Of a DNA stretch of 64,000 bases, positions 9,027 to 19,216 are shown one piece after another. The position numbers were made by a program, and so were the translations under genes. The notes under the pieces are model-generated. The model had not been told where the DNA came from, did no database searches, and saw nothing but the letters and a program-made list of their open reading frames with translations. The stretch is from Streptomyces sp. Je 1-332 (GTDB taxonomy: Bacteria > Actinomycetota > Actinomycetes > Streptomycetales > Streptomycetaceae), in NCBI RefSeq assembly GCF_040730185.1, contig NZ_CP160402.1:2728001-2792000 (forward strand), given 5' to 3'. The number at the start of each line of letters is the position of its first letter. Position 1 is the stretch's first letter.

Positions 9027-9293
9027 CGGGACTCCGCGGGTTCTGGGACGGGCAGATGGGACCCCGCGACGCTATCTCAGGCGGGGGCGCGTGGCACCGG
9101 CGGTGAGCGACAAGGCACCGGGTGCCCCGGTGGTGGGCTTTGCACAAAGCGATCGGCATACCTCAGCGGAGGGCGTGATGCGCGTCACTGAGGTGGAGGC
9201 CGCAGGGGGCCGTTTTGCGCGGGGGGCTCCTGCCCAGGGAGACTGTAGGTTCCCGCCAATTCACTCGTGAGCCCGAGAGCAGCGCTGAGCACC

Positions 9294-10688
9294 ATGCACG
9301 ACGCACCCCTGCCCATGACGGGCACGGAACCCGGACCGCTCGGCGGCGGGCTGAAGCAGCGCCACCTCACCATGCTCGGGCTCGGCGGCGTCATCGGAGC
9401 CGGGCTCTTCGTCGGCTCCGGGGCCGGGATCGCCGTCGCCGGGCCCGGCATCGTCGTCTCGTACCTCATCGCCGGCGCGCTCGCGATGTGCGTGATGCGG
9501 ATGCTCGGCGAGATGTCGGCCGCGATGCCCGCCTCCGGGTCGTTCTCCGTGCACGCCGAGCGTGCGCTCGGCCGCTGGGCGGGGTTCAGCGTCGGGTGGC
9601 TGTACTGGTTCCTGCTGGTCGTCGTGCTCGCCGTGGAGGCGACGGGCGCCGCGCAGATCGCCAACGGCTGGGCGCCGGGCGTGCCGCAGTGGGCCTGGGT
9701 GCTCATCTTCATGCTGGTGTTCACCGCGGCCAACCTCGCCGCGGTGAAGAACTTCGGCGAGTTCGAGTTCTGGTTCGCCGCCCTGAAGGTCTTCGCGATC
9801 GTCGCGTTCCTGGTCCTCGGGCTGCTCGCGGTCTTCGGCGTGCTGCCGGACACCGACCCCGTGGGCCTCACGAACCTCACCGGGCACGGCGGTTTCCTGC
9901 CCAACGGCTGGGAGGGCGTGACGTCCGGGGTGCTCGCCGTCGTCTTCGCCTTCGGCGGCCTCGAGGTCGTGACGATCGCCGCGGCCGAGTCCGACGACCC
10001 GGTGCGCTCGGTCTCCCGCGCCGTGCGCAGCGCCGTCTACCGCATCCTCTTCTTCTACGTCGGCTCGATGCTGGTCATCGTGACGGTGCTGCCCTGGACG
10101 GCGGAGCAGGCGGGCGTCAGTCCGTATGTGACGGTCCTCGACTCGATCGGCGTGCCGTCCGCGGGCACGATCATGAACATCGTGGTGTTCGTGGCGCTGC
10201 TCTCGGCGCTGAACGCCAACCTGTACGGCTCGTCCCGGATGGTCTTCTCGCTGGCCGAGCGCGGCGAGGCCCCGAAGGCGCTCCTGAAGGTGTCGGGCGG
10301 CGGGGTGCCGCGCCGTGCCGTCCTCGCGTCGGTGGCCTTCGGCTTCGTCTCCGTCGTACTGAATCTGAAGTGGCCCGACTCGGTCTTCCTCTACATGCTC
10401 AACTCGGTCGGCGCGGTGCTCCTCTTCGTGTGGGCGCTGATCGCGGTCTCGCAGCTGCGGCTGCGGCGGCGCATCGAGCGTGAGGCGCCGGAGCGTCTCG
10501 TCCTGCGGATGTGGGCGTTCCCGTATCTGACGTGGGCGGCGCTCGCGGCGATGGCGGCCGTGCTCGGTCTGATGCTGACCGACGACGCGGCGCGGCCCCA
10601 GCTGCTGTGGTCGGCGGGTGCGACGGGCCTGGTTCTCGTGGTCGCGGGGCTGCGGGAGTGGCGCGGGGCGCGCGGGAACCAAGTGTGA
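9294..10688 (+). CDS. Amino acid permease, APC superfamily (paralogue 2 of 3)
   Basis: A 464-residue, 12-helix permease closely similar to its neighbours (GLKQRHLTM, VIGAGLFVGSGAGIAVAG, NFGEFEFWFAALKV). The start is uncertain: a GTG at 9267 gives nine more residues, and neither start has a convincing ribosome binding site. ATG 9294 was chosen because it gives an N-terminus of similar length to its paralogues. It is closer to the third permease than to the first, suggesting a relatively recent tandem duplication. Substrate not determinable. Confidence 0.85.
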   Translation: MHDAPLPMTGTEPGPLGGGLKQRHLTMLGLGGVIGAGLFVGSGAGIAVAGPGIVVSYLIAGALAMCVMRMLGEMSAAMPASGSFSVHAERALGRWAGFSVGWLYWFLLVVVLAVEATGAAQIANGWAPGVPQWAWVLIFMLVFTAANLAAVKNFGEFEFWFAALKVFAIVAFLVLGLLAVFGVLPDTDPVGLTNLTGHGGFLPNGWEGVTSGVLAVVFAFGGLEVVTIAAAESDDPVRSVSRAVRSAVYRILFFYVGSMLVIVTVLPWTAEQAGVSPYVTVLDSIGVPSAGTIMNIVVFVALLSALNANLYGSSRMVFSLAERGEAPKALLKVSGGGVPRRAVLASVAFGFVSVVLNLKWPDSVFLYMLNSVGAVLLFVWALIAVSQLRLRRRIEREAPERLVLRMWAFPYLTWAALAAMAAVLGLMLTDDAARPQLLWSAGATGLVLVVAGLREWRGARGNQV

Positions 10689-10781
10689 ACATCCAGTGCC
10701 GACACCTTCACAAAGTGTGAGCGTCGTGTCCGTATAGCGGTCAGGTGTTCCCTGTCAGCGGTGCCGGACTTCAGACTGTGG

Positions 10782-10823
10782 GCCGCTCGCTCACCCCGCT
10801 GTGAGCCGCTCGATCACCCCGCT
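10782..10823 (+). repeat. 19-bp direct repeat ahead of the third permease
   Basis: Positions 10782-10800 and 10805-10823 are 18/19 identical with a 23-bp period, a little over two helical turns. They lie 38-79 bp upstream of the chosen start codon of the third permease, so they could be part of its promoter or an operator. No known motif is recognised. Confidence 0.6.
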
Positions 10824-10860
10824 CAGCTCCCCCGTCTCAGCTACTGAACAGGGCACGCCC

Positions 10861-12297
10861 ATGTCTCGGACGTCCACCCCCAAGGACGCATCACCCGACG
10901 AGGCCCCCGAGGCCCCCACGGTCGATTCACCGCTCGTCCACGGCCTGAAGCAGCGGCACCTCTCCATGATCGCCCTCGGTGGCGTCATCGGCGCCGGGCT
11001 CTTCGTGGGCTCCGGAGCGGGCATCGCCGCGGCCGGTCCGTCGATCGTCCTCGCCTACGCGATATCCGGCGCGCTCGTCATGCTCGTGATGCGCATGCTG
11101 GGCGAGATGTCGGCGGCGAACCCGGCGTCCGGTTCCTTCTCGGTGCACGCCGAGCGGGCGATCGGCCCGTGGGCGGGCTTCACCGCGGGCTGGGGCTTCT
11201 GGTTCCTGCTCTGCGTGGCCGTCGGGCTCGAAGGCATCGGCGCCGCGAAGATCATGGTGGGGTGGTTCCCCGAGAGCCCCGAATGGGTCTGGGTCGCGCT
11301 CTTCATGCTGGTGTTCTGCGGGGCCAACCTGACGGCCGTGAAGAACTTCGGCGAGTTCGAGTTCTGGTTCGCCGCACTCAAGGTCGGCGCGATCGCGCTC
11401 TTCCTCGGCATCGGCGTCCTCGCCATCCTCGGCATCCTGCCCGGCTCGGACGTCTCCGCCCCCGGCACGGCCAACCTCACCGGCGAGGGCGGATTCATGC
11501 CGAACGGCACGGACGGCCTGATCATCGGCCTCCTCGCGTCCGTCTTCGCGTACGGCGGTCTGGAGACCGTCACGATCGCGGCGGCGGAGTCCGAGAACCC
11601 GGTCCGAAGCGTCGCCAAGGCCGTGCGCACGGCGATGTGGCGCATCGCCCTCTTCTACGTCGGCTCGATGCTCGTCGTCGTCACGCTGCTCCCCTGGGAC
11701 AACAAGGAAGTCGTCGCGAAGGGCCCGTACGTCGCCACGCTCGACCACCTGGGCATCCCCGGCGCCGGCCAGATCATGAACGTCATCGTCCTGATCGCCC
11801 TGCTCTCCGCGATGAACGCCAACATCTACGGCGCGTCGCGCATGTCGTACTCCCTGATCGCGCGCGGCCAGGGCCCCAAGGTGCTCGGCCGCGTCGACAG
11901 CGGAGTTCCGCGCCTCGCGGTCCTCGCCTCCTCGGTCTTCGGCTTCGTCTGCGTCCTGCTCAGCTACTGGCGCCCCGACGACGTCTTCCCGTGGCTCCTG
12001 AACATGATCGGCGCGATGATCCTGGTCGTCTGGATCTTCATCGCAGTCTCGCAGCTGATCCTGCGCCGCAGGACGGAGCGCGAGGAGCCGCAGAAGCTGG
12101 TCGTGAAGATGTGGGCGTACCCGTTCCTGACGTGGATCGCCCTGGCCGCGATGGCGTACATCTTCTACCTGATGACGGAACAGCCCGACACGCGCAAGCA
12201 GCTCCTGGCCACGGGCACGCTGACGCTGGTGCTCGCGGTGATCGGATTCGTCCGGCAGAAGACGGCGGAGAAGCGGGCGGCTGTCGCCGCCGAGTAG
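10861..12297 (+). CDS. Amino acid permease, APC superfamily (paralogue 3 of 3)
   Basis: A 478-residue, 12-helix permease with the same landmarks as the two upstream copies: GLKQRHLSMIALGG, VIGAGLFVGSGAG, NFGEFEFWFAALKV. The cytoplasmic N-terminus is acidic and proline-rich. ATG 10861 is preferred over an in-frame GTG at 10801 because the longer form adds sequence without family similarity and overlaps the direct repeat. A strong hairpin at 12313-12346 closes the unit. Confidence 0.87.
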   Translation: MSRTSTPKDASPDEAPEAPTVDSPLVHGLKQRHLSMIALGGVIGAGLFVGSGAGIAAAGPSIVLAYAISGALVMLVMRMLGEMSAANPASGSFSVHAERAIGPWAGFTAGWGFWFLLCVAVGLEGIGAAKIMVGWFPESPEWVWVALFMLVFCGANLTAVKNFGEFEFWFAALKVGAIALFLGIGVLAILGILPGSDVSAPGTANLTGEGGFMPNGTDGLIIGLLASVFAYGGLETVTIAAAESENPVRSVAKAVRTAMWRIALFYVGSMLVVVTLLPWDNKEVVAKGPYVATLDHLGIPGAGQIMNVIVLIALLSAMNANIYGASRMSYSLIARGQGPKVLGRVDSGVPRLAVLASSVFGFVCVLLSYWRPDDVFPWLLNMIGAMILVVWIFIAVSQLILRRRTEREEPQKLVVKMWAYPFLTWIALAAMAYIFYLMTEQPDTRKQLLATGTLTLVLAVIGFVRQKTAEKRAAVAAE

Positions 12298-12312
12298 CAG
12301 CAAGCAACGCGA

Positions 12313-12346
12313 AGAGGGCCCCGAGTCGACCGACTCGGGGCCCTCT
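12313..12346 (+). terminator. 16-bp perfect hairpin after the third permease
   Basis: Arms 12313-12328 and 12331-12346 pair perfectly around a two-base loop, 15 bp after the permease stop. Confidence 0.88.
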
Positions 12347-12430
12347 CCGCGTTCCCCCTCCCTCTCCCCGCCTCCGGTCCTAGGACGAAGGGCTGATCAA
12401 CTCCGAGGGGCTCCTGCTGCTAGCCTGCAC

Positions 12431-12458
12431 TTGCATATAGATTGCAATAAGCGTTGCA
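12431..12458 (+). promoter_or_regulatory. Three phased TTGCA motifs upstream of sodF, candidate Nur operator
   Basis: TTGCA occurs at 12431, 12442 and 12454, spaced 11 and 12 bp, i.e. on one face of the helix. The last two also form an inverted pair, TGCAA-6 bp-TTGCA. In Streptomyces, sodF is known to be repressed by the nickel-dependent Fur homologue Nur. Assigning these repeats to Nur is inference from gene identity and position (34 bp before the start codon). Confidence 0.5.
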
Positions 12459-12491
12459 CCACAGCAGAGCAGCAGTCGGAGGGCTCGGATC

Positions 12492-13142
12492 ATGGCCATT
12501 TACACGCTTCCAGAACTTCCGTACGACTACGCGGCGCTCGAGCCGGTCATCAATCCCCAGATCGTCGAGCTGCACCACGACAAGCACCACGCGGCGTACG
12601 TGAAGGGCGCGAACGACACCCTTGAGCAGCTGGAGGAGGCGCGCGACAAGGAGTCCTGGGGCGCCATCAACGGCCTGGAGAAGAACCTGGCCTTCCACCT
12701 CTCCGGCCACATCCTGCACAGCATCTACTGGCACAACATGAACAGCCCGAAGGACGGTGGCGGCGGCGAGCCGCTGGCCGCGGACGGGGTAGGCGACCTC
12801 GCGGACGCGATCACCGAGTCCTTCGGCTCCTTCGCCAAGTTCAAGGCCCAGCTGACCAAGGCCTCGGCGACCACGCAGGGTTCGGGCTGGGGTGTGCTCG
12901 CCTACGAGCCGCTCAGCAACCGCCTCATCGTCGAGCAGGTCTACGACCACCAGGGCAACGTCGGCCAGGGCTCGACGCCGATCCTGGTCTTCGACGCCTG
13001 GGAGCACGCCTTCTACCTGCAGTACAAGAACCAGAAGGTCGACTTCATCGACGCCATGTGGGCCGTCGTCAACTGGCAGGACGTGGCCAAGCGTTACGCG
13101 GCCGCGAAGCAGCGCGTGAACAGCCTGCTGCTCGCTCCCTGA
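12492..13142 (+). CDS. sodF: Superoxide dismutase, Fe/Mn family (SodF)
   Basis: A 216-residue cytosolic enzyme that dismutates superoxide. All four metal ligands are visible: His28 (in ELHHDKHH), the His of LSGHIL, and the Asp and His of FDAWEH. The segment [13 protein letters not shown] resembles actinobacterial iron-type dismutases, in which a His-Gln pair precedes the metal-binding strand. The ATG at 12492 follows GGAGG by nine bases. In S. coelicolor sodF is repressed with nickel by Nur and additionally by a small RNA from sodN; sodN is not in this window. The neighbouring nitroreductase is also an oxidative-stress gene. Confidence 0.93.
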   Translation: MAIYTLPELPYDYAALEPVINPQIVELHHDKHHAAYVKGANDTLEQLEEARDKESWGAINGLEKNLAFHLSGHILHSIYWHNMNSPKDGGGGEPLAADGVGDLADAITESFGSFAKFKAQLTKASATTQGSGWGVLAYEPLSNRLIVEQVYDHQGNVGQGSTPILVFDAWEHAFYLQYKNQKVDFIDAMWAVVNWQDVAKRYAAAKQRVNSLLLAP

Positions 13143-13208
13143 GCCTGCCCCCGGAAACGCCCCGCCTCGTGATCGTCTTCTCAACCTTCACCGAGGCAGG
13201 CGGATAGA

Positions 13209-13248
13209 CGAAAGCCCCCGTGAGGACATGACTCACGGGGGCCTTTCG
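13209..13248. terminator. Bidirectional hairpin between sodF and the nitroreductase gene
   Basis: The arms around CCCCCGTGAG and CTCACGGGGG pair over about 16 bp, with one bulged base and a short loop. It lies between two convergent genes and can serve both. Confidence 0.82.
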
Positions 13249-13304
13249 GTGTGCGGGGTCCCGGAGGAGGGCGGAGCCCGGGTGTCCCCCGTCCTTCGCC
13301 TGGC

Positions 13305-13970
13305 TCAGTCGAAGATCGGCCCCTGCTTGCGCGTCCGCTTGAGCTCGTAGAAGCCGGGCGTGGACGCGACCAGGAGCGTGCCGTCCCAGAGCCTGGCCGC
13401 GGCCTCGCCCTTGGGGGCGGGCGTCACGACCGGGCCGAAGAAGGCGACCTGCTCGCCGTCCGCGCCGGGGACCGCGATGACGGGCGTGCCCACGTCCTGG
13501 CCGACCATGTCGATGCCCTCCTTGTGGGAGGCGCGCAGCTGGGTGTCGTACGTGTCCGAGTCCGCGTACTCCGCGAGCTCCTCGGGCAGGCCGACGTCCT
13601 TGAGGGCGGAGACGATCGCCTCGCGGGTCGGGCCCTCGCCCTGGTTGTGGAAGCGGGTGCCGAGGGCGGTGTAGAGCTTGCCGGTGTAGTCGTCGCCGTG
13701 CTTCTGCTGGGCGGCGATGACCACACGGACCGGGCCCCAGGCCTTCGTCTCCATCATGTCGCGGTACTCCTCGGGCAGCTCGTCGAGCCGGTCCTCGTTC
13801 AGTACGGCAAGGCTCATGACATGCCAGCGGACCTCGACATCGCGGACCTTCTCCACCTCGAGCATCCAGCGCGAGGTCATCCAGGCCCAGGGGCACAGCG
13901 GGTCGAACCAGAAGTCGACGGGGGTCTTGCCGGGCTTGCCTTGCTTGCCGGACTTGCCGTTCTCGGACAT
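13305..13970 (-). CDS. Mycothiol-dependent nitroreductase, DsbA-like (Rv2466c family)
   Basis: A 221-residue thioredoxin-fold protein starting VDFWFDPLCPWAWMTSRW after a short Gly/Lys-rich leader. The family uses mycothiol and mycoredoxin to reduce nitro compounds and protect against oxidative stress. The active site here is CPWA: the second Cys of the CPWC motif reported for the mycobacterial enzyme is an alanine, leaving a single catalytic thiol. ATG 13970 is preceded by GGGAGAG. Upstream, GGAAT and GTT separated by 19 bases match the SigR promoter consensus. Confidence 0.85.
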   Translation of the reverse strand: MSENGKSGKQGKPGKTPVDFWFDPLCPWAWMTSRWMLEVEKVRDVEVRWHVMSLAVLNEDRLDELPEEYRDMMETKAWGPVRVVIAAQQKHGDDYTGKLYTALGTRFHNQGEGPTREAIVSALKDVGLPEELAEYADSDTYDTQLRASHKEGIDMVGQDVGTPVIAVPGADGEQVAFFGPVVTPAPKGEAAARLWDGTLLVASTPGFYELKRTRKQGPIFD

Positions 13971-14008
13971 GTCTCTCCCTAGGGAATGCGTGCGCGCTTG
14001 GCCAGGGG

Positions 14009-14035
14009 AACGTCCAAGATCTGTCCGGGCATTCC
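14009..14035 (-). promoter_or_regulatory. SigR-type promoter for the nitroreductase gene
   Basis: On the minus strand, GGAAT (14035-14031) and GTT (14011-14009) are separated by 19 bases. This matches the SigR consensus GGAAT-N18/19-GTT of Streptomyces thiol-oxidative stress. The GTT lies 38 bases upstream of the start codon. It supports induction by disulfide stress. Confidence 0.7.
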
Positions 14036-14133
14036 CCGATACCGCGCGCTGGGGGCACATGCGAGGATCGTAGACATTCGTACAGGTCGTGCGATCCACG
14101 ACTTACACCTGCGAGTACAAGGGAGTACCGCCC

Positions 14134-16710
<2,577 letters not shown>

Positions 16711-16863
16711 GCCAAGGGGGGAGAGCGACTGCCGGAACGTAACGAGCACAAACGGACCTTTTCGGCAGTCGAACGTCTGCACTTTAGTGCGGGGTTGTCC
16801 GGTTATGTCGACGGGCGTGTAACAGCGGTTAGGGGGCGGAGCGGCAGCGGGAATGGCCCGGTC

Positions 16864-17919
16864 ATGAACCACAACACCCCGCTCTCCCCCCGCCCCCTCC
16901 GCCACCTCGCCGCCGTCCAGCGCCGCGTCATGAGCACCGCCCAGCTCCGCGCTCACGGCATCTCCCCCGCCGACATCGCCGCCCACTGCCGCCCGGAAGG
17001 GCCCTGGCAGCAGCTGCTCCCCGGAGTCTGTCTGCTGCATCCGGGCCCGCCGACCAGTGAAGAGCGCCTGCACGGCGCGCTGTTGTTCGCGGGGCGGCCG
17101 CCGGCCAAGGTGGCGAAGACCGTGCCCGCACAGCCCGGCGCGGGCGAACCCCACGCCCCGTACGCCGACGCCCTGGTCACGGGACTCGCGGCGCTCGCCC
17201 TGCACCGCTTCTCGTCGGCCCCCCCACTGCTCTCCCTCGACCGCATCGACGTCCTGGTCCCGCGCACCCGGCGGCTGCGCTCCACCGGGTTCGTCCGGCT
17301 CGTGCGTGCCCCGGCGATGCCGACCGCCGTACAGATCGGCGGAGTTCCGGTGGCCCCGGTGCCGCGCGCGCTCGCCGACGCCGTGGCGGGGCTCACCGAG
17401 GCGGGCGCGGTGCGCAGGCTGCTCACCGAGGCGGTGCGCGCCGGGCACTGCGAACCGGCCGCCATCGTGCGGGAGTTGAACCAGGCGAAGCTGCTCACCC
17501 GCCCGCATGTCGTGGACGCGGTGGACTCGCTGCTCGCCGAGGGCCGGGCCATCGCCGAGGACCGGCTGTACCGCATGGTCACCGAGCACGGCCTGCCCGA
17601 TCCGCTGTGGAACGTCGACCTGCGATTGCCCGGCGGGCCGCACCTGGGGGGCGTCGACGCCTACTGGCCCGATCTGGCTGTCGCGGTCGAACTGGACACA
17701 CGGGCGCCCCGGCAGGGATTGCGGCAGGACGACGACGCACTGTGGTCCGAATACGCCCGCAAGCGCGAGCACTTGGAGCGGCTCGGCATCACCGTCGTCC
17801 ACCTGACGCCCAAGAAGCTGCGCGAGTCGCTCGAACAGCAGGCGACCGTCGTACGGACCGCCCTGATGGCGTCCGGCGACCGCGATCCGGCGGCGTACGT
17901 GGTCGTGCTCCCCAGGTAG
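16864..17919 (+). CDS. AbiEi-like winged-helix protein with a DUF559-type nuclease-like C-terminus
   Basis: A 351-residue protein of unknown function. Residues 1-60 (VMSTAQLRAHGISPADI) look like the small helix-turn-helix found at the start of AbiEi-type antitoxins. The middle (RIDVLVPRTRRLR through ALADAVAGL) matches the AbiEi-like body. The last 110 residues (GVDAYWPDLAVAVELD, then KREHLERLGITVVHLTP) resemble DUF559/Vsr-type restriction-endonuclease folds, with Asp and Glu in the usual positions. Such fusions are common in actinobacteria without a neighbouring AbiEii toxin, as here. The start could also be GTG 16795. Confidence 0.65.
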   Translation: MNHNTPLSPRPLRHLAAVQRRVMSTAQLRAHGISPADIAAHCRPEGPWQQLLPGVCLLHPGPPTSEERLHGALLFAGRPPAKVAKTVPAQPGAGEPHAPYADALVTGLAALALHRFSSAPPLLSLDRIDVLVPRTRRLRSTGFVRLVRAPAMPTAVQIGGVPVAPVPRALADAVAGLTEAGAVRRLLTEAVRAGHCEPAAIVRELNQAKLLTRPHVVDAVDSLLAEGRAIAEDRLYRMVTEHGLPDPLWNVDLRLPGGPHLGGVDAYWPDLAVAVELDTRAPRQGLRQDDDALWSEYARKREHLERLGITVVHLTPKKLRESLEQQATVVRTALMASGDRDPAAYVVVLPR

Positions 17920-17922
17920 GGC

Positions 17923-17957
17923 CCTGGGGCGGGGCGCACGACGGGCCCCGCCCCAGG
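17923..17957. terminator. 13-bp hairpin between convergent genes
   Basis: CCTGGGGCGGGGC at 17923-17935 pairs perfectly with 17945-17957. It sits between the stops of the AbiEi-like gene and the serine hydrolase gene and can terminate both. Confidence 0.85.
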
Positions 17958-17961
17958 TGCG

Positions 17962-19125
17962 TCACTTGCCGCAGAACTCGGCGTTCAGGATCGCGTACAA
18001 GTCACCTTCCATGCTGTTGAAGTTGGCGGCGAGCGCGTGGCGGCCGTTCTCGGACGCCAGCATCATCGTCGTCGAGCCGTGCACATCGCCGCCGTTGCCC
18101 CAGACGACCTCGCCGCACTTGGTCGTGCGGCTCACCAGGCCGAGCCCGTACCCCTCGTCGTCGTTGCCCTCCTCCTGCGGGACCGTCTTCTTCATCTCGG
18201 CGAGCTGCTTCTTCGGCAGGAGCTTGCCGCGCAGCAGGGCGGTGTTGAAGACGTTCAGATCGGCGGAGTTGGAGATCATCCCGCCCGACGCGCCCATCAT
18301 GGACGGATTCAGCTCCGTCACGTCGTGGGCCCTGGCGTCCGGGGCCTTGGACAGTTTCATGTACGCGCGTGAACTCGGCTCCGGCAGACCGAACTCCGTG
18401 CTCGGGGGCACACTGGTGCCGCTCAGCTCCAGCGGTTCGATGATGCGCCGCCGGATCTCGTCCGCGTACGTCTCGCCCGTCACCTTCTCGATGATCATGC
18501 CGGCGAGGATGTAGTTGGTGTTGGAGTAGTTCCAGTCTTTACCGGGCTTGAAGTCCGGCTTGTGGCTCATGGCGATGGCGACGTGCTGTTCGGGGGTCCA
18601 GGTGTCGTAGCGGTGGGCGAGGAACTTCTCGGTGAACACCGTGTCCTGGGCCCCGGGGTCGGTCAGTACGTCGTAGATCCCGCTGGTGTGGTTGAGGAGC
18701 CGGCGCACCGTGATGCGGTCGCCGTCGTGGCCGTTGCCCTCGACCACGCCCGGCAGCCACCGCCCCACCGTGTCGTCGAGGCTGAGCTCCCCCTCGGCCA
18801 CCAGCTGGAGCAGCACCGTCGACAGGAACGTCTTGCTGATGCTGCCGATGCGGTAGTGGTCGTGGGCGCCGCGCGGGGTCTGCCGCTGGACGTCCCCGAT
18901 GCCCGCTGCCGAGTCCCAGGCTCCACGCCTGTCCTTCACCTGGACCGTCACGCCCGGGGCTTCGTCGTTGACCGCGGCTTCCATCGCCCGCTGCGTCGCC
19001 CGGTGCCGGTCGCCGTTGCCCCCGCCGGACTCCCCCGCGAACGCGGGACCCGCGAACACACCCGCCGTCACCGCCATGGCCACCCCCGCGGCCACGCCCG
19101 TCAGGCCTCTCCTGCGTACTGCCAT
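17962..19125 (-). CDS. Secreted serine hydrolase (DD-carboxypeptidase / class C beta-lactamase family)
   Basis: A 387-residue exported protein. The signal peptide has two Arg residues near the start and ends near VFAGPAFAGES. The catalytic Ser and Lys are in SISKTF, the second motif is YSNTNY, and the C-terminal GNGGDVHG region corresponds to the third active-site element. Relatives include R61-type DD-carboxypeptidases, esterases and beta-lactamases; which activity applies cannot be told. ATG 19125 has a strong GAGGGGGAG site. It is the downstream neighbour of the metallophosphoesterase gene on the same strand (91 bp apart). Confidence 0.87.
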   Translation of the reverse strand: MAVRRRGLTGVAAGVAMAVTAGVFAGPAFAGESGGGNGDRHRATQRAMEAAVNDEAPGVTVQVKDRRGAWDSAAGIGDVQRQTPRGAHDHYRIGSISKTFLSTVLLQLVAEGELSLDDTVGRWLPGVVEGNGHDGDRITVRRLLNHTSGIYDVLTDPGAQDTVFTEKFLAHRYDTWTPEQHVAIAMSHKPDFKPGKDWNYSNTNYILAGMIIEKVTGETYADEIRRRIIEPLELSGTSVPPSTEFGLPEPSSRAYMKLSKAPDARAHDVTELNPSMMGASGGMISNSADLNVFNTALLRGKLLPKKQLAEMKKTVPQEEGNDDEGYGLGLVSRTTKCGEVVWGNGGDVHGSTTMMLASENGRHALAANFNSMEGDLYAILNAEFCGK

Positions 19126-19216
19126 GTCTCCCCCTCTTGTTCACACCGTTCGGACGGCGGGAGTGACTCGGCTGACGGGTGAGGAGGTTGAGCGCCTCGC
19201 GCGGGTTGAGCGTTTT

